NCBI GenBank assembly: GCA_900553415.1
Contig: USDH01000071.1
Coordinates: forward strand, 1-7,675
Length of the DNA stretch: 7,675 bases
Source of the DNA: an uncultured Collinsella sp.
GTDB taxonomy: Bacteria > Actinomycetota > Coriobacteriia > Coriobacteriales > Coriobacteriaceae
Reading direction: 5' to 3'
Part shown: positions 1-5,995 of the stretch, piece after piece
How positions within the stretch are numbered: the first letter of the stretch is position 1
Layout of the letters: the number at the start of each line of letters is the position of its first letter
Program-made: the position numbers and the translations under genes
The notes under the pieces: model-generated
The model's input: the letters and a program-made list of their open reading frames with translations, nothing else
Told to the model about the DNA's origin: nothing
Database searches by the model: none

Positions 1-863
1 CAACCTCGATCGGTCTGGTGCAGTTTATGGACCAGGCTGCCGATGGCGAGACGGACAATGAGTTCGACTTTGCGATCAGCGCCGCGGCCGACGAGATTGT
101 GCCCAAAGTCATTCAGGGCGATATCGACATTGCCTTGGTGCCGGCCAACGTGGCGAGCGTGCTCTACAACAAGACCGAGGGCGCGGTGCAGGTCATCGAC
201 ATCAACACGCTGGGTGTGCTGAACGTGGTGACGGGCGACGCGAATGTGGCCTCGTTTGGCGATCTGGCGGGTCGTACCGTCTACATGACGGGCAAGGGCA
301 CCACGCCGGAGTACGTCATGAACTACCTGCTGGAGCGCGCGGGCCTGACCGGTCAAGTGACGCTCGAGTTTAAGAGCGAGCCCACCGAGGTGCTGTCGGC
401 CCTGCTTGCCGACCCGTCCGCCGTGGGCGTGCTGCCGGAGCCATTCAAGACCGCTGCCATCGCCAAGAGCGAGGGCAGTCTGTCGGCACCGGTGAGCCTG
501 ACCGACGCGTGGGACGAGCTTGCGGGTGACACGGGCTCCCGTTTGCTGACGGGCGTGACCGTGGTGCGCCGTGCCTTTGCCGAGGAGCATCCCGAGGCCG
601 TGGCGGAGTTCTTAAGCTGCCATGCGGCGAGCGTTGAGGCCGTAAACGCGGCGCCGGCGGATTGGGCTCAGGCCGTGGTCGATGCGGGTATCGTCGATAA
701 CGCTACGATTGCCGAAAAGGCGATTCCCGGGTGCATGCTCGTGTGCCAGACGGGGAAGGACATGAAGGCGGCGCTCGGTGGGTACCTGCAGGTGCTGGCC
801 GATGCGGACGCGAGCGCCGTGGGCGGCAAGCTCCCGGCCGATGATTTCTACTACATGGAGTAG
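1..863 (+). CDS. ABC transporter substrate-binding protein, NMT1/SsuA-like (5' partial)
   Basis: This is the extracytoplasmic ligand-binding subunit of an ABC importer of the NMT1/THI5/SsuA-like type, whose members carry sulfonates, nitrate or thiamine-precursor-like compounds; the substrate here cannot be told. The reading frame is open from base 3, and the first visible residues (TSIGLVQFMDQAADG) match the conserved early segment of this family, so the start and any lipoprotein signal lie outside the window. The GTG at 18 is therefore internal. About 286 residues are visible. Family features are the GDIDIALVPANVASVLYNK segment, SFGDLAGRTVYMTGKGTTPE (a 'dLkGKtV...gt.pe' motif typical of the fold's second half), and VLPEPF followed by a late RRAFAEEHPEAV helix. 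The stop at 861-863 is 3 bp before the downstream permease-ATPase gene, whose ribosome binding site lies inside this gene's last codons, so the two are almost certainly cotranscribed and translationally linked. The family call is firm; the ligand is unknown. Confidence 0.88.
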   Translation, partial: TSIGLVQFMDQAADGETDNEFDFAISAAADEIVPKVIQGDIDIALVPANVASVLYNKTEGAVQVIDINTLGVLNVVTGDANVASFGDLAGRTVYMTGKGTTPEYVMNYLLERAGLTGQVTLEFKSEPTEVLSALLADPSAVGVLPEPFKTAAIAKSEGSLSAPVSLTDAWDELAGDTGSRLLTGVTVVRRAFAEEHPEAVAEFLSCHAASVEAVNAAPADWAQAVVDAGIVDNATIAEKAIPGCMLVCQTGKDMKAALGGYLQVLADADASAVGGKLPADDFYYME

Positions 864-866
864 CCC

Positions 867-2243
867 GTGCGTGCGTTTGCTCGACAAATGACAGAGCGTA
901 TGAAGGCGGTGTCGGCAGCAGGTGCCGTCGCCGCCTTTTGGCTTGCCGTGTGGATCTTTGCGGCGTCGCTGGTGGCGCAGCCGCTGATTTTGCCGGGGCC
1001 GGGCGCTGTTGCGGCGGCGTTGCTGCGCCTGGTGTGCGATGGCGGTACCTGGGCGATTTTGGCGGGCTCGGGCGCGCGGATACTGGGCGGGCTGGCGCTT
1101 GCCGCGGTGTGTGGTGGCGTGCTTGTCGGGATTTCGTCACGGTCGCGGGCGTTTGCGCGCCTGGTGGCTCCGGCACTGTCGTTTGTAAAGGCGACACCGG
1201 TCGCCTGTGTGGTAGTCCTGCTGCTCATTTGGCTGGGGTCGGCGCGCGTGAGCATTGCGGCGGTCTTTTTGATGGCGCTGCCGGGCGTGTATTTCTCGCT
1301 GGTCGAGGGTTTGACGCAAGCGGATAAGCCACTGGAGCAGATGTTCCGCCTGCATGGCGTGCGGGGCTGGCGACTGTTTTGCGCCCATACCTGGCGCGAA
1401 GTTCTACCGTTTGTGCTTTCGTGCGCGCAAGCGGTGATTGGCATGAGCTGGAAGGCCGGCGTGGCGGCGGAGCTGATCGGCATGGCGGCGGGCACCGTGG
1501 GCGAGCGCATCTATCAGGCAAAGCTTTTGATTGAGACGGCTGATCTGCTGGCGTGGACCGTGTTGGTCGTGGCGGCATCGTGGGCATGCGAGCGCGTGCT
1601 GGTGTGGCTGCTGCGGGTTTCGGGACCCGTGGCGTGGCGCGCGGCCGTGCGGGCGCATGGGCGCGGCGCTCACGGGCGTGCGGGGGCTGCGAGCGATGAC
1701 GCTGCAGCGGAGCTTGCGCTTGCCGTGGGCGATCGCGCGCCCTGGGCGCCGGCGCTCGACGGGCTGGTGCTTCGTGTGCCCGCCGGTGGGTGCGCCTGCG
1801 TGATGGGCGCCTCGGGCGTGGGCAAGTCGACGTTGCTTGCGCTGGCGGCGGGGGAGTACGCGCCGTGCTCCATGGTGTTTCAGGATGTGCGCCTGGTCGA
1901 GGACGCTTCTGCCTTGGATAACGTACTGGTGTGTGCCGACGCGTGCGTGGACGCCTCGAGCGCATCGGCCCTGTTGCGCCTGCTGCTGCCGGGGGTCGAT
2001 GTGCATGCTCGCGTTGCCGAGCTCTCGGGCGGGCAGCGCCGTCGCGTCGAGATCGCTCGAGCCCTGCTGTGCCCAGGCGACGCGGTGATTCTGGACGAGC
2101 CCTTTACCGGCCTAGATATCGCTGCGCGCGACGCATGCGCCGAGGTCGTGCTCGACTTGCTCGACGGCCGCATGCTGTTGCTTGCTACGCACGATGCCGT
2201 CGACGCTCAGGCCCTCAATATCTCGGACATCATCACGCTCTAA
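867..2243 (+). CDS. ABC transporter permease-ATPase fusion, SsuC/SsuB-like
   Basis: A 458-residue protein that joins the membrane and ATP-hydrolysing subunits of an SsuBC-type importer, normally two genes. Residues 1 to about 260 are the permease: hydrophobic segments near 17-38, 66-90, 98-123, 127-146, 178-200 and 227-250, the family's ILPGPGAV segment (41-48), KATPVACVVVLLLIWLG (108-124), and an EAA-type coupling loop (E157, G164, P181). A charged, Ala/Gly/Arg-rich linker (about 258-282) leads to the nucleotide-binding domain: Walker A GASGVGKST (314-322, K320), Q-loop Q339, signature LSGGQ (386-390), Walker B with D410 and E411, D-loop GLD, and H442. All catalytic motifs are intact. Only 19 residues separate K320 from Q339, against roughly 35-40 in ordinary SsuB-type ATPases, so the beta subdomain between them is reduced. 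The GTG start at 867 is preceded by GGAG (857-860) at 6 nt; ATG 888 is an alternative. It presumably works with the binding protein upstream. Confidence 0.87.
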   Translation: MRAFARQMTERMKAVSAAGAVAAFWLAVWIFAASLVAQPLILPGPGAVAAALLRLVCDGGTWAILAGSGARILGGLALAAVCGGVLVGISSRSRAFARLVAPALSFVKATPVACVVVLLLIWLGSARVSIAAVFLMALPGVYFSLVEGLTQADKPLEQMFRLHGVRGWRLFCAHTWREVLPFVLSCAQAVIGMSWKAGVAAELIGMAAGTVGERIYQAKLLIETADLLAWTVLVVAASWACERVLVWLLRVSGPVAWRAAVRAHGRGAHGRAGAASDDAAAELALAVGDRAPWAPALDGLVLRVPAGGCACVMGASGVGKSTLLALAAGEYAPCSMVFQDVRLVEDASALDNVLVCADACVDASSASALLRLLLPGVDVHARVAELSGGQRRRVEIARALLCPGDAVILDEPFTGLDIAARDACAEVVLDLLDGRMLLLATHDAVDAQALNISDIITL

Positions 2244-2263
2244 ATACTTACTCAGCAACAAAA

Positions 2264-2291
2264 TGATCCGTTTTTTCTCCGTCCCCATAGG
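2264..2291 (+). repeat. Direct repeat copy A (CTCCGTCCCCAT core)
   Basis: This reads TGATCCG, then a T-rich stretch, then CTCCGTCCCCATAGGG. It matches copy B at 2662-2688 in the same orientation over about 27 bases, differing by a 2-base shorter T/C tract and the single A/G near the end. It lies 20 bp past the stop of the ABC fusion gene. The pattern looks like a dispersed intergenic REP-type element; that class is inference, since no transposase is present here. Confidence 0.6.
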
Positions 2292-2299
2292 GTTGGGTA

Positions 2300-2308
2300 T
2301 GGTATTCT
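2300..2308 (+). promoter_or_regulatory. Possible extended -10 promoter of the antitoxin-like gene
   Basis: TGG followed directly by TATTCT (2303-2308) resembles an extended -10 element in an AT-rich patch after the GC-rich ABC gene. No convincing -35 hexamer is seen at 16-18 bp. It would start transcription near 2315, at the edge of the palindrome at 2317-2345, giving a leader of about 145 nt. Confidence 0.33.
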
Positions 2309-2316
2309 ATCTGCAG

Positions 2317-2345
2317 GGTAATACTTAGGATTACCAAGTAATACC
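2317..2345. promoter_or_regulatory. Palindromic candidate operator
   Basis: Arms GGTAATACTT (2317-2326) and AAGTAATACC (2336-2345) are inverted repeats with 9 of 10 matches around a 9-bp spacer. A nested GGTAAT/ATTACC pair (2317-2322, 2330-2335) is perfect. Ribbon-helix-helix antitoxins commonly bind such AT-rich palindromes at their own promoter, and one is encoded 115 bp downstream. Autoregulation is inferred. Confidence 0.45.
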
Positions 2346-2366
2346 AACACAGTAGAAACAAACTCC

Positions 2367-2425
2367 AGATGCGGGCCAATCGGGTTGCCTTCACAGCCCG
2401 TCGCCCAGCCGCGCGGCCCGCATCT
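2367..2425 (+). promoter_or_regulatory. Large hairpin in the leader of the antitoxin-like gene
   Basis: AGATGCGGGCC (2367-2377) and GGCCCGCATCT (2415-2425) form a perfect 11-bp stem. Inside it, CGGGTTG (2381-2387) and CAGCCCG (2394-2400) form a second 7-bp stem with one G-U pair and a 6-nt loop, leaving 2401-2414 single stranded on the 3' side. No T-run follows, so it is not a simple terminator. It sits 34 nt before the start at 2460. It matches no riboswitch class that I can recognise. Confidence 0.5.
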
Positions 2426-2459
2426 ATCCGCACCACCGTCGTTTCAAAAAGGAAGCGCC

Positions 2460-2660
2460 ATGGCAGAACACATGACCCCGGTTGTCGCGAAGGTCTTGCC
2501 CGAGGAGAAGGCGGCCTTCGCGGCGGCAACCCAACTCGTGGGCACCACGCCGTCCAACGCCATCCGCATGTTTATCGCCGCCTTCAATCGCTGCGGCACC
2601 TTTCCGTTCGACATCTCGCCGAGCGGGGCCTTTGGCGCTGCGCCCGATTCTCATCAATAA
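2460..2660 (+). CDS. RelB/DinJ-family antitoxin-like protein (orphan, short)
   Basis: A 66-residue protein with the N-terminal ribbon-helix-helix DNA-binding pattern of RelB/DinJ antitoxins: a short strand (TPVVAKVLPEE, about 5-15), helix one (KAAFAAATQLVG), the hallmark TTPSNAIRMFIAAF and then TFPFDIS, which parallels the 'G.t.seairmFl...lPF.l' signature. DinJ-type proteins are usually about 85-95 residues, with a C-terminal region that wraps the toxin. Here only about 13 residues (PSGAFGAAPDSHQ) follow PFDIS, so the toxin-binding part is largely missing. No RelE/YafQ-like toxin is encoded on either side. ATG 2460 is chosen because GGAAG stands 5-6 nt upstream and the homology begins there; the frame is open back to ATG 2385, but that stretch encodes the leader hairpin and has no family resemblance. 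It may be a transcriptional regulator derived from an antitoxin, or a remnant of a toxin-antitoxin pair. Confidence 0.72.
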   Translation: MAEHMTPVVAKVLPEEKAAFAAATQLVGTTPSNAIRMFIAAFNRCGTFPFDISPSGAFGAAPDSHQ

Positions 2661-2661
2661 G

Positions 2662-2692
2662 TGATCCGTTTTCCTCCGTCCCCATGGGATCA
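2662..2692 (+). repeat. Direct repeat copy B (CTCCGTCCCCAT core)
   Basis: This starts 2 bp after the antitoxin-like stop and reads TGATCCGTTTTCCTCC, then GTCCCCATGGG. It is the same-orientation partner of copy A at 2264-2291. This copy also has 6-bp inverted ends, TGATCC (2662-2667) and GGATCA (2687-2692), and a CCCATGGG palindrome. The ATG within it (2684) is in frame with the downstream protease but has no ribosome binding site. Confidence 0.6.
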
Positions 2693-2708
2693 GCTTTCTG
2701 CCGAGTTG

Positions 2709-2717
2709 TGGTAGAAC
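2709..2717 (+). promoter_or_regulatory. Possible extended -10 promoter of the CPBP protease gene
   Basis: TGG immediately before TAGAAC (2712-2717) resembles the extended -10 proposed after repeat copy A. It lies 27 bp before the start codon, which would give a very short leader holding the AGGAGG site. No good -35 is visible, so this is tentative. Confidence 0.3.
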
Positions 2718-2743
2718 TAGGGAACGGTTTTGAGGAGGTTGGC

Positions 2744-3655
2744 ATGCTCAATGCGCTGGTTTGGGCGCTTGCCTGTTTTGGCGTCGTCGCTGCCGATATT
2801 GCCCTGAGCGTCGTTTTGTTCTCCGCCCTTGGCGTCGCATCGGTGTTCATGGGTTTTTCGATCGATGACCTCGATATTCAATTGCTTCAGGCCGTCGCGC
2901 AGACGGCATCGTTTTTGATGGCGCTGCTGTGGTGGCGTTATCTGTGGCCGCGTTCGTTTATGGTGCGCTGGCAGGGCGTGCGCCCGCTTGGCGGGGGAGC
3001 AAATGCTGCATGGAAACGCATCGTCTGCGTTATAGTGATCGGTCTATCCATGCAGGTGGTCATTAGCTACCTATGCGATGGCGTGCTGTCGCTACTGCCC
3101 GAGGTCGCGACAGACTATAGTGAACTCGTCGAGGAAACGGGCATGGGCGATACCAACCTTCTTGCCGTCCTGACCACGGTGCTCGGCGCTCCGTTTTGCG
3201 AGGAGTTGCTGGTGCGCGGCATCATTTTTGAGTTTTCGCTCCGAGCATTTAACCCGCAGTGCCGTCCGCTCTGGAAGCGCCGGCGTCGTGCGGGTGCGCA
3301 GGACGGCGCCATGGTGCCTTGGGCGGCCCCGAGCACGTGGGGTATCACCGCGGCGATTGTGCTGCAGGCGGCAATCTTCGGTTTTATGCACATGAATTGG
3401 GTGCAAGGTTGCTACGCGGGTGCCGCTGGCCTCATCTTTGGTTGGGTGCTCGTGACGACCGGAAAGCTCCGCTACACGATCCTGCTACATTTTGCCTTTA
3501 ACGCCGGGTCGTATCTCATGACGTTGCTCTGGTTTGTGAACACGCCGTTCGACGTGATAATCACGGTCGCAATCGCCGGCTTTGTGCTGGTAGAGGCGAT
3601 GCGCTCGCTGCGCCACGCGTGTGGGATGGACGCAGCGAGCGCACCGTTGCCCTAG
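2744..3655 (+). CDS. CPBP family intramembrane metalloprotease
   Basis: A 303-residue polytopic membrane protein of the CPBP (Abi/CaaX protease and bacteriocin-processing) family, predicted to be a glutamate/histidine metal-dependent protease in the membrane. All three family motifs are present: EELLVR (E153, E154, R158), F212-x3-H216 in FGFMH, and H249-x3-N253 in HFAFN. Hydrophobic segments lie near 3-38, 48-68, 92-111, 138-150, 201-216, 222-240, 245-262 and 266-288. A basic loop with four consecutive arginines (about 179-182) falls between the first two motifs, probably on the cytoplasmic side. The start at ATG 2744 is fixed by AGGAGG (2733-2738) with a 5-nt gap; the frame is open far upstream but that part overlaps the antitoxin-like gene in another frame. 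Its stop interlocks with that of the convergent ygiQ gene. The substrate is unknown: members act in prenyl-protein processing, peptide maturation or self-immunity to bacteriocins, and nothing nearby selects among these. Confidence 0.87.
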   Translation: MLNALVWALACFGVVAADIALSVVLFSALGVASVFMGFSIDDLDIQLLQAVAQTASFLMALLWWRYLWPRSFMVRWQGVRPLGGGANAAWKRIVCVIVIGLSMQVVISYLCDGVLSLLPEVATDYSELVEETGMGDTNLLAVLTTVLGAPFCEELLVRGIIFEFSLRAFNPQCRPLWKRRRRAGAQDGAMVPWAAPSTWGITAAIVLQAAIFGFMHMNWVQGCYAGAAGLIFGWVLVTTGKLRYTILLHFAFNAGSYLMTLLWFVNTPFDVIITVAIAGFVLVEAMRSLRHACGMDAASAPLP

Positions 3656-5742
3656 TTGCGACGCCCGCCTCCGTTGGCGCCCTGACGCCCCTGAGCTGCA
3701 CGGTTGCGCCCGGCAGTGTTCTGCGCGCGCGACATGCCGCCGTGGCCCTTGCTGCCTTTGGGTCCCTTGCCAGCGCCGCCAGCAGACGTCTCGCCCGGGC
3801 GCGGCGGCACGGGACGGATCAGGCAATGCTTGGTGTAGCCGATCAGGTCACGACGCCCGGCCTTCTCCAGCGCCTCGCGCACGAGCTTGTAGTTCTCGGG
3901 TTTGCGATACTGAATCAGCGCGCGCTGCATGGCCTTCTCGTGCGGGTCGCGCGCTACATAGATCGGCTCCATGGTGCGCGGATCCACGCCGGTGTAGTAC
4001 ATGCACGTCGACATGGTGGACGGCGTGGGGTAGAAGTCCTGCACCTGCTCGGGCATGTAGCCCATGTCGCGCACGGCTTCGGCAAGGTCCACGGCTTCCT
4101 TCATGGTTGAGCCGGGGTGGCTCGAGATCAGATACGGCACCACGTACTGCTTAAGTCCGTATTCACGGTTCAAGTGCTCAAATTTGCGGCAGAACGCGTC
4201 GTAGACGGCGCGGCTCGGCTTGCCCATTACGGAGAGCACCGCGTCGCTTACGTGCTCGGGTGCCACGCGTAGCTGGCCCGAGACATGGTGCTCCAGCAAC
4301 TCGCGCAAAAACTCGTCCGAGGCGTCGGCCATGGTGTAGTCAAAGCGGATGCCGCTGCGGACGAAGACTTTCTTGACGCCCGGCAGCTGGCGCAGGTCGC
4401 GCAGCAGCTGCGTGTAGCCGCTCTCGTCGACCACCATGTTCTTGCACACGCTCGGCCACAGGCAGCGCTTGTTCTTGCACACGCCGTGCTTGAGCTGTTT
4501 GTCACAGGCAGGGCGGCTAAAGTTTGCCGTCGGTCCGCCCACGTCGTTGATGTAGCCCTTAAACTCGGGGTCGTGTGTGAGCAGCTCGGCCTCGCGCATG
4601 ATCGAGTCGTGGCTGCGCATCTGCAGCACGCGGCCTTGGTGGAAGGTCAGCGCGCAAAACGAGCACTCACCAAAGCACCCGCGGTTGGAGCTGATTGAAA
4701 ACTTGATCTCGGCAAAGGCCGGCACGCCGCCCGTTGCGTCGTAGTCGGGATGCCAATCGCGTGCGTAGGGGAGTTCGGCAACCTCGTCCATCTCGTCTGT
4801 GGTGAGTGTTGCCGATGGCGGGTTCTGCACCACATAGACGCTGTTGGGGTAGGGCTCTACCAGACGATGCCCGGTGATGGGGTCCATATTTTGCTGCTGC
4901 ACGTTAAAGCTGCGGGCGTAGTTGAGCTTGTCAGCGGCAAGGTCGTCCCAGCTGGGCAGCAGGTCGTAGTCGTAGACCTCGTCGAGCGAACCCGTGCGGT
5001 AAACGGTGCCGTTGATATAGGTGATCTGATCGACGGGCAGCCCCGCGTCGAGCGCGTCGGCGATCTCGACAATCGCGTGCTCGCCCATGCCGTAGATGAG
5101 GATGTCGGCGCCCGAGTCGAGCAGCACCGAGCGCTTGAGCTTGTCCTGCCAGTAGTCGTAGTGGGCCAGGCGGCGCAGGCTCGCCTCGATGCCGCCGATG
5201 ATGATGGGGGCGTCCTTGAACGTCTGACGGATGAGATTGCCGTAGACCGTGACGGCACGGTTGGGGCGGTGACCTTCCTCGCCGCCGGGGGTATAGGCGT
5301 CGGTGTGGCGGCGGTGCTTGGTCACCGAATAGTGGTTGACCATGGAGTCCATGTTGCCGGCACTGACCAAAAAGCCCAGGCGCGGCTCACCGAGCACGCT
5401 GATGCTGGCGGGATCGGTCCAGTCGGGCTGACAGATAATGCCCACTTTGTAGCCGTGCGCGTCGAGTACGCGGCTGACGATGGCCATGCCAAAGCTAGGG
5501 TGGTCCACGTAGGCGTCGCCGCAGATGTAGACGAAGTCACACTGGTCCCAACCGCGCGCGTCCATATCGGCGCGGCTGACGGGGAGGAACTTATCGCGGC
5601 CCGGGCGCCAGGGACGGGCGGGCGCTGCCGGGGTATGAGCGGCGTGGCCGCCCTGGGCCTTGCCGCCGCGCTTTTGCTGCTGGCCCTGTTTGCCCTGCTG
5701 TCCGCGTTGGCTGTTCTGAGCGTGCTGAGGCTTTTTTGCCAC
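3652..5742 (-). CDS. ygiQ: YgiQ family radical SAM protein
   Basis: A 696-residue member of the YgiQ (UPF0313) family of radical S-adenosylmethionine proteins, whose reaction is not established. The N-terminal domain carries the family's LPVSRADMDARGWDQCDFV and GDAYVDHPSFGMAIVSRVL segments. The radical SAM core has the [4Fe-4S] motif C356-x3-C360-x2-C363 in SNRGCFGECSFCALTFHQGR. The PTANFSRPAC and CLWPSVCKN segments follow, adding a cysteine-rich patch, and the FYPTPSTMSTCMYYTGVDP and RRDLIGYTKHCLIRP segments are typical of the C-terminal region. The start is GTG 5742, preceded by GGGAGGG with a 3-4-nt gap. The frame is open to 5913, but the extra 57 residues have no family resemblance and cover the intergenic palindrome. 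Residues 2 to about 50 are Gln/Gly/Lys-rich and the last 50 or so are Gly/Arg/Ala-rich, basic and probably disordered. It is divergent from the YoaK-like gene. Confidence 0.93.
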   Translation of the reverse strand: MAKKPQHAQNSQRGQQGKQGQQQKRGGKAQGGHAAHTPAAPARPWRPGRDKFLPVSRADMDARGWDQCDFVYICGDAYVDHPSFGMAIVSRVLDAHGYKVGIICQPDWTDPASISVLGEPRLGFLVSAGNMDSMVNHYSVTKHRRHTDAYTPGGEEGHRPNRAVTVYGNLIRQTFKDAPIIIGGIEASLRRLAHYDYWQDKLKRSVLLDSGADILIYGMGEHAIVEIADALDAGLPVDQITYINGTVYRTGSLDEVYDYDLLPSWDDLAADKLNYARSFNVQQQNMDPITGHRLVEPYPNSVYVVQNPPSATLTTDEMDEVAELPYARDWHPDYDATGGVPAFAEIKFSISSNRGCFGECSFCALTFHQGRVLQMRSHDSIMREAELLTHDPEFKGYINDVGGPTANFSRPACDKQLKHGVCKNKRCLWPSVCKNMVVDESGYTQLLRDLRQLPGVKKVFVRSGIRFDYTMADASDEFLRELLEHHVSGQLRVAPEHVSDAVLSVMGKPSRAVYDAFCRKFEHLNREYGLKQYVVPYLISSHPGSTMKEAVDLAEAVRDMGYMPEQVQDFYPTPSTMSTCMYYTGVDPRTMEPIYVARDPHEKAMQRALIQYRKPENYKLVREALEKAGRRDLIGYTKHCLIRPVPPRPGETSAGGAGKGPKGSKGHGGMSRAQNTAGRNRAAQGRQGANGGGRRN

Positions 5743-5773
5743 GATCCCTCCCGGTGTCTGTATGCTGCACGTA

Positions 5774-5779
5774 ATTGTA
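5774..5779 (-). promoter_or_regulatory. Possible -10 element for ygiQ
   Basis: On the minus strand this is TACAAT, one mismatch from TATAAT, 31 bp before the GTG start of ygiQ. The expected -35 zone falls inside the inverted repeat at 5780-5814 and shows no good TTGACA match, so recognition might need an activator or the palindrome itself. Tentative. Confidence 0.4.
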
Positions 5780-5814
5780 ACCAGTCTTTTTGGGACGGAG
5801 CTAAAAAGACTGGT
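5780..5814. repeat. Perfect 12-bp inverted repeat with CTCCGTCCC loop core
   Basis: ACCAGTCTTTTT (5780-5791) and AAAAAGACTGGT (5803-5814) are exact inverted repeats around an 11-nt loop. Read on the minus strand the loop contains CTCCGTCCC, the core of repeat copies A and B, again after a T-run. The GC-rich part lies at the base and the A/T part next to the loop, the reverse of a normal intrinsic terminator. It lies in the divergent region between ygiQ and the YoaK-like gene, touching the putative ygiQ -10. It could be a REP-type element, an operator or both. Confidence 0.7.
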
Positions 5815-5978
5815 GGAGTACATGAGCTGGCGGATCGGCGCGTCGATGCGGGCGTCGTTTGTTTCCAGACTGTGTATCCCCGTGTCGAAGGGGCCGTCTC
5901 GCGCGCACGCCATGTTGTCAATGGGTTACAGTATGAACGGCGGCTATGTTTCCGCCAACGCACGAGAGAGTCGTCAAC
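5815..5978. other. Remainder of the ygiQ / YoaK-like divergent intergenic region
   Basis: This stretch before the YoaK-like ribosome binding site must hold that gene's promoter. TTGTCA (5915-5920) and TACAGT (5927-5932) are hexamer-like but too close together to pair, so no promoter is called. I see no convincing small gene: both flanking frames run open through it, but neither translation resembles its family there. Confidence 0.4.
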
Positions 5979-5995
5979 AAGGAGGATGCACGACG

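Noticed and set aside
2264..2291. Repeat copy A as the terminator of the ABC operon
   Set aside because: It has a T-run but no stable stem before it on the plus strand, so I could not support a terminator for the ABC operon.
2369..2743. N-terminal extension of the CPBP protease by 125 residues
   Set aside because: The frame is open, but it overlaps the antitoxin-like gene in another frame, is Arg-rich without homology-like features, and the AGGAGG at 2733-2738 fits the start at 2744.
2661..2743. A toxin gene partner after the antitoxin-like gene
   Set aside because: Only 83 bp separate its stop from the protease start, and these hold the repeat and the protease ribosome binding site. The protease is not a RelE/YafQ-type toxin.
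3811..3821. GGGACGGATCA inside ygiQ, resembling a collapsed copy of the intergenic repeat
   Set aside because: It encodes part of the conserved C-terminal CLIRPVPP segment of YgiQ and lacks the T-rich tract, so chance is the better explanation.
5780..5814. The perfect inverted repeat as an intrinsic terminator
   Set aside because: It has A/T pairs next to the loop and no T-run after the stem on either strand, and it stands between divergent genes where no transcript needs to end.
5743..5913. 57-residue N-terminal extension of YgiQ
   Set aside because: The extension reads through the intergenic inverted repeat. GGGAGGG at the proper distance supports GTG 5742, where the protein begins with the low-complexity tail ahead of the conserved core.
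5762..5995. 78-residue N-terminal extension of the YoaK-like protein
   Set aside because: It overlaps the inverted repeat, has no hydrophobic or family pattern, and ATG 5996 has a strong AAGGAGG.
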